From an uncultured Methanobrevibacter sp. (GTDB lineage Archaea > Methanobacteriota > Methanobacteria > Methanobacteriales > Methanobacteriaceae): a stretch of 64,000 bases of DNA. Below are positions 60,697 through 64,000 of the stretch, piece by piece (position 1 is the stretch's first letter; each line of letters opens with the position of its first letter). A program made the position numbers and the translations under genes. The notes beneath the pieces are model-generated. The model had not been told where the DNA came from. It saw only the letters and a list, made by a program, of their open reading frames with translations, and made no database searches. The stretch is taken from NCBI RefSeq assembly GCF_902784195.1, contig NZ_CACZTX010000002.1:214550-278549 (forward strand), in the 5' to 3' direction.

Positions 60697-61262
60697 CTAT
60701 TGTATTTTAGTATTTGTAAATTATTTTCTTGTTCATAGAGAATTTTCATTTCATTTTCAAGATATACAATAGATAATTTTTAACAAGTTTTCCTTTATAT
60801 ATTGATGATTTTTATCATTGAATGTCTGTCTTGAAAAAATTGATCTATCTCTTCATCATATAATTTTATTAATTGCCTAATATTTATAATTAGTTTATTT
60901 TTTTACAGTTCTTTATAAAGAAAATTCATTATTTGACAAAAATTTTCATATATTAGAGAGAGGTGTATTTCTACTGTAAAATTTTTGAAATTTTGTTTGG
61001 TAAAAACATTATTTCGATTTCGAAATTTCTAAATTGAAAAATCACCATTTTTTACATAGTTTCATATAGTAAATTTTTCAAAAAATTTTTCCTTCATTTT
61101 AATTAAAAAGATGATTGATTAAATCATATTTAATTATCAATACTTATAAAATTATTAATTGCTTTTTCATTTATATTAATTCATATCAAAAATCTCATTT
61201 ATTTAGTGCAACTTATCTACCTATCATTAATTATAATTACTAAAAACAACTAATTTCTAATT
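60697..61262. other. Divergent A/T-rich region with an ATTTCGA palindrome
   Basis: 566 bases between divergent genes. ATTTCGATTTCGAAAT at 61011-61026 is a perfect inverted repeat (7 + 2 + 7), possibly an operator. GAAATTTTTTTTGAA-like strings are frequent. No gene is seen. Confidence 0.45.
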
Positions 61263-61583
61263 ATGAAGAAAGTTAAGATTACAATTTTAAAAACTACATT
61301 TCAAGAGGATCTTGCTAAGGAGTATGGTGTCGAAGGATTATCCATCTGTCCCTTAATGAAAGAGGGTGAAGTGTATTATGCAGACTATGCAAAACCTGAA
61401 GGATTTTGTGATGAAGCATGGAAGGCGATTTATCAATATGTATTTGCATTAGCGCATGGTGCAAGTGAAATATGGTATTATGAGGACTGGATTAAAACTC
61501 CAGGAGTAGCTATTGTATCCTGCAATGATGGACTAAGGCCAGTTATAATGAAGCTTGAAGCTACAGACATCGAATCCAATTAG
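61263..61583 (+). CDS. TIGR04076 family protein
   Basis: 106-residue protein with the family pattern VKITILKTTFQEDLAKEYG, CPLMKEGEVYY, PEGFCDEAWKAIYQYVFALAHGA and the C-terminal CNDGLRPVIMKLEA. Three conserved cysteines suggest metal or redox chemistry. The family is uncharacterised and occurs in methanogens and anaerobic bacteria. No ribosome-binding site is seen before the ATG (AATTTCTAATT), so the mRNA may be leaderless. Confidence 0.8.
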   Translation: MKKVKITILKTTFQEDLAKEYGVEGLSICPLMKEGEVYYADYAKPEGFCDEAWKAIYQYVFALAHGASEIWYYEDWIKTPGVAIVSCNDGLRPVIMKLEATDIESN

Positions 61584-62157
61584 AAAATTGATTTAATCAG
61601 ATATATTTAGGCATAACTAAATAATTTTTCCTTATTTCTCTAAAGGGACATTTATATCAAATAATTTAAATATTAAAATGCTTAAAAATTATATTGTCTG
61701 ATAAATATTGTTGCTAAACCTATTTATTAGATTTGCCTATCTAATATGTTTGTAATTTTATTACATTCATATTAGATTTATACCTAAATTTAATAAACTT
61801 TTTTTTAAAAATTATTCATTTTCACATATCTATTTTTTTAAACATTATCTAACTAATGTAATTAATTAAACAAAAGTTAAATAGTTGGTCTATTTGCTGT
61901 TTTTTCATTAATCATTATTAAATAAAACATGATTATACAAGTTAAGTATTTATAATAAAAGGACCATATATTGTATATGAAAATGGTGATTTTCTAGGGG
62001 GATATCTAATTTTTTTTTGAATGAATAAAATTCTTATTCATTTAAAGAATTATTTATTTTAAAAAATTTTTTAGAGATTTTTTTAATTCTGGATTTATTG
62101 CTATTTTTTGATGCAAAAACAAAATTTTTAAATTTCTGTTTTTTGGATGTGAAATTT
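61584..62157 (+). promoter_or_regulatory. Upstream region of the adhesin-like gene with a long palindrome
   Basis: 574 bases without a gene. ATCTAATATG (61739-61748) and CATATTAGAT (61768-61777) enclose TGTAAT/ATTACA (61751-61756 / 61760-61765): a nearly perfect 39-base palindrome. TTTATAATAAAAGG near 61948 looks like a TATA box. Downstream are CATATA/TATATG (near 61965) and TTATTCATTTA/TGAATGAATAA (62018-62044) hairpins in the probable leader of the large surface protein. Confidence 0.55.
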
Positions 62158-64000
62158 ATGAGATTTAAAAATAATATTGGTTTCATGCTTGTTATGGCTT
62201 TTATACTGCTATTAACTGTGAGCTTAGTTTCAGCATCTGAAGTTGATAGTGATGTTGGAGTCATAAACAATGACAATGAATTACTTGCATCTAACGTTGG
62301 TTATGTGGAAAATGGAGAACCATCTGACTTGAATTTAAAATCAACCCAAAATGTTGAAATGGATGATTCTGGCAAAATAAGTTCAAATCAAGCAGACTCT
62401 CTTGGTGAAGATGGAGTTGATGATGAACCGATTGATTACCATGATGCCAATGGCATGGAATTAATTCCATCAGAAAACCCTATTGTTTCTGAAGAAAATT
62501 ATAGTGTAATTTTTGATTGGGTTGAAGATGGTTATTACAATGATTATGCTCCTGAGGCATATTATGAAAATCCTTGGCTAATGAATGATACTACATGGGC
62601 TTATTGTATTGAACCTGGTCCTTCAGGTCCTGACGGATATTTTTATGGTGAACCGGGAGTATACAAAAGAATCACTTTAACTGATGAACAGTTAATTCAT
62701 CCAAGAACTGGTGAGGATGTATTGCCTTATATCAGGACATTTTTATACTATCATTACAATGATACTGAAAACTTCACTACAGTAAGCAGTGGAAAGGTAT
62801 CATTCCCTAATGTACTATGGGCTTTTACTGATAGCCAAGATTATAATAATCCTAATAGTCATTTTAATAGAGAACCATATAGCAATCCTTCATGGACTTA
62901 TGTAAAGGAAACTATTGATATGGTCAAATCTGGCAATGGGATCCCTAACAGTGGAACTTTCCATGACACTGGTTTAACATATCAATTCTATTTGTATTCT
63001 TCCATCAATGGACGACATTATCAAAATATTCTTGGTTTTAATCTATTCACTAATCTTAGTGTGATTAAAGAATGGGATGATTATGATAATATAGCTAATT
63101 TAAGGCCTGAAAACATTAGTGTTGATTTATATTCTGATGGTGAACCTTTTATAAGAGGAGTTACTTTAGATAGTGACCATAATTGGGAATATACTTTTAA
63201 CAATTTGCCTCTTTATTCAATATCAAACTTGACTGCTCCAATCAATGCAGATGATTATAAAATAGAAACTGTATTGGAAGATGACTTTGACGTAACTATT
63301 ACAAAAGTATGGCCTGATGATTACTCCAATAGACCATCCCGTATATATGTGAACATATATGCTGATGGTAAAAATCTTGGACGTGTATCTTTGTATAAGA
63401 GTAATGATTATACAACAACCATACCAAATTTCAATAAGTATGATGCTGAAGACGGTCATGAAATTAATTATGAATTCGTTGACTCAACTTATCCTGGATC
63501 ATTGGATATTTCCAGATCTGAAATTTATCAGGTAAAACACATTAAAGTAAGTTTAACCAATGATGAATTGAAACAAGCAGGAAAATCAATTGAGTTAGTT
63601 TCCGATGGATTAATTTATGGAGGAGCAATTTTAGAAGAGGCAAATGATTGGACTTATACCTTCTTAAATCTGGATAAGGATAGCAATGTTGATATACGTG
63701 AAAGATTGGATTCAAATGGGGTTGTGCATTTAGCAAATTACACCATTAAAGAGTCTGAAGTTCGTTATTACTTATCTTCTGTATCTAGTAATTCCACTAG
63801 CATAAATCCATTAATGCCATCTGAAACAAAATTCTTTGATGACACTGAAGAAAAAATTACATCAAGTATAAAAATTACAAATAAACTTGAATTGATTAAT
63901 CTTACTGTGAATAAGGTTTGGGTGGACGATGATAATCGTGATGGTCTTAGGCCTGATAGCGTTACTTTCGTTTTAACCGGTACTGATGGTAAGACCTATT
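62158..64000 (+). CDS. Large adhesin-like surface protein with Cna-B repeats, 3' end outside window
   Basis: Open from ATG 62158 to the window edge (614 codons, no stop). A signal peptide is present (RFKNNIGFMLVMAFILLLTVSLVSA). A thioester-like domain follows around residues 120-260: WAYCIEPGPSGPDGYFYG has the expected Cys, but the partner Gln motif reads FPNVLWAFTD, so an internal thioester is uncertain. Then come Cna-B type domains near 300 (VIKEWDDYDNIANLRPENIS), 378 (ITKVWPDDYSNRPSRIYVNIYADG) and 580 (VNKVWVDDDNRDGLRPDSV). Such domains often form isopeptide bonds. Adhesin-like proteins are plentiful in gut and rumen Methanobrevibacter. Confidence 0.88.
   Translation, partial: MRFKNNIGFMLVMAFILLLTVSLVSASEVDSDVGVINNDNELLASNVGYVENGEPSDLNLKSTQNVEMDDSGKISSNQADSLGEDGVDDEPIDYHDANGMELIPSENPIVSEENYSVIFDWVEDGYYNDYAPEAYYENPWLMNDTTWAYCIEPGPSGPDGYFYGEPGVYKRITLTDEQLIHPRTGEDVLPYIRTFLYYHYNDTENFTTVSSGKVSFPNVLWAFTDSQDYNNPNSHFNREPYSNPSWTYVKETIDMVKSGNGIPNSGTFHDTGLTYQFYLYSSINGRHYQNILGFNLFTNLSVIKEWDDYDNIANLRPENISVDLYSDGEPFIRGVTLDSDHNWEYTFNNLPLYSISNLTAPINADDYKIETVLEDDFDVTITKVWPDDYSNRPSRIYVNIYADGKNLGRVSLYKSNDYTTTIPNFNKYDAEDGHEINYEFVDSTYPGSLDISRSEIYQVKHIKVSLTNDELKQAGKSIELVSDGLIYGGAILEEANDWTYTFLNLDKDSNVDIRERLDSNGVVHLANYTIKESEVRYYLSSVSSNSTSINPLMPSETKFFDDTEEKITSSIKITNKLELINLTVNKVWVDDDNRDGLRPDSVTFVLTGTDGKTY

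Noticed and set aside
63223..63736. Minus-strand frames inside the adhesin-like gene
   Set aside because: The plus strand carries a continuous reading frame with signal peptide and Cna-B motifs; the opposite frames are shadows.

Overview
The window looks like chromosomal DNA of a mesophilic, very AT-rich methanogenic archaeon of the order Methanobacteriales, most probably a Methanobrevibacter species. The reasons are the archaeal ribosomal-protein order with S4e, L32e, L19e, L14e, L18e and RNA polymerase subunits D, N and K; SecY, AdkA, Cbf5 and archaeal isoprenoid genes; GGTGAT/GGAGG ribosome-binding sites with frequent TTG and GTG starts; TATA boxes of the TTTATATA type; an NrpR-type operator before glnA; and a large Cna-B adhesin-like protein at the right edge. 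The species cannot be named from the sequence alone.

Layout. 1-12.0 kb is the S10/spc ribosomal supercluster (L3 to L15), with aIF1 and RNase P component 1 embedded and one 490-bp break (8.9-9.4 kb) that carries its own promoter. 12.5-17.3 kb continues with secY, adkA, an EMC3-like insertase, L34e, cmk and L14e. 17.6-20.3 kb holds a frameshifted exonuclease, a dCMP deaminase, cbf5 and a small winged-helix protein. 20.6-26.7 kb is a nitrogen-assimilation block: glnA under two overlapping NrpR operators, then a split archaeal glutamate synthase with an FrhB-like protein. 26.7-31.9 kb holds a large PEP/pyruvate-binding protein and three uncharacterised genes. 32.3-37.2 kb has tRNA-Ser(GGA) and the S13-S4-S11-rpoD-L18e-L13-S9-rpoN-rpoK cluster, followed by enolase, a ferredoxin and S2. 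40.3-43.2 kb holds MEMO, TfoX-like, a decayed site-2 protease and a SpoIIM-like protein. 43.3-49.4 kb is the mevalonate/isoprenoid block (mvk, ipk, fni, RNase J, idsA) needed for archaeal lipids. 49.7-64 kb is accessory: an orphan HsdS/HsdM-like pair, Mn-pyrophosphatase, an aldo/keto reductase, three tandem methyltransferases, and the start of a giant surface protein.

Most notable is what lies between genes. At 50938-51154 there are five successive hairpins with different stems, all presenting the same loop UGGGGGUG, downstream of a canonical promoter. They sit just before the HsdS/HsdM-like genes. On the other side of those genes (about 54.28-54.44 kb) is a second promoter-hairpin-terminator unit whose loop contains AUCACCCCC, the complement of the array loops. 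This pair of candidate RNAs is my best proposal for an undescribed system. A second recurrent structure, a short CTTCGG-type hairpin followed by an AAAATTCTTTT box, occurs three times in recognisable form and once more diverged, always behind ribosomal-protein genes. Further candidate structured RNAs lie at 15834-15983, 9033-9092 and 29352-29426.

Coding oddities: the glutamate-synthase-associated FrhB-like protein has its two FrhB domains in swapped order around a ferredoxin; the HsdM-like protein has a degenerate NPPF motif; two genes (exonuclease, M50 protease) are broken; and the S3 acidic tail carries a fresh 48-bp duplication. All structures and functions are read by eye; no alignment, folding or database search was run.
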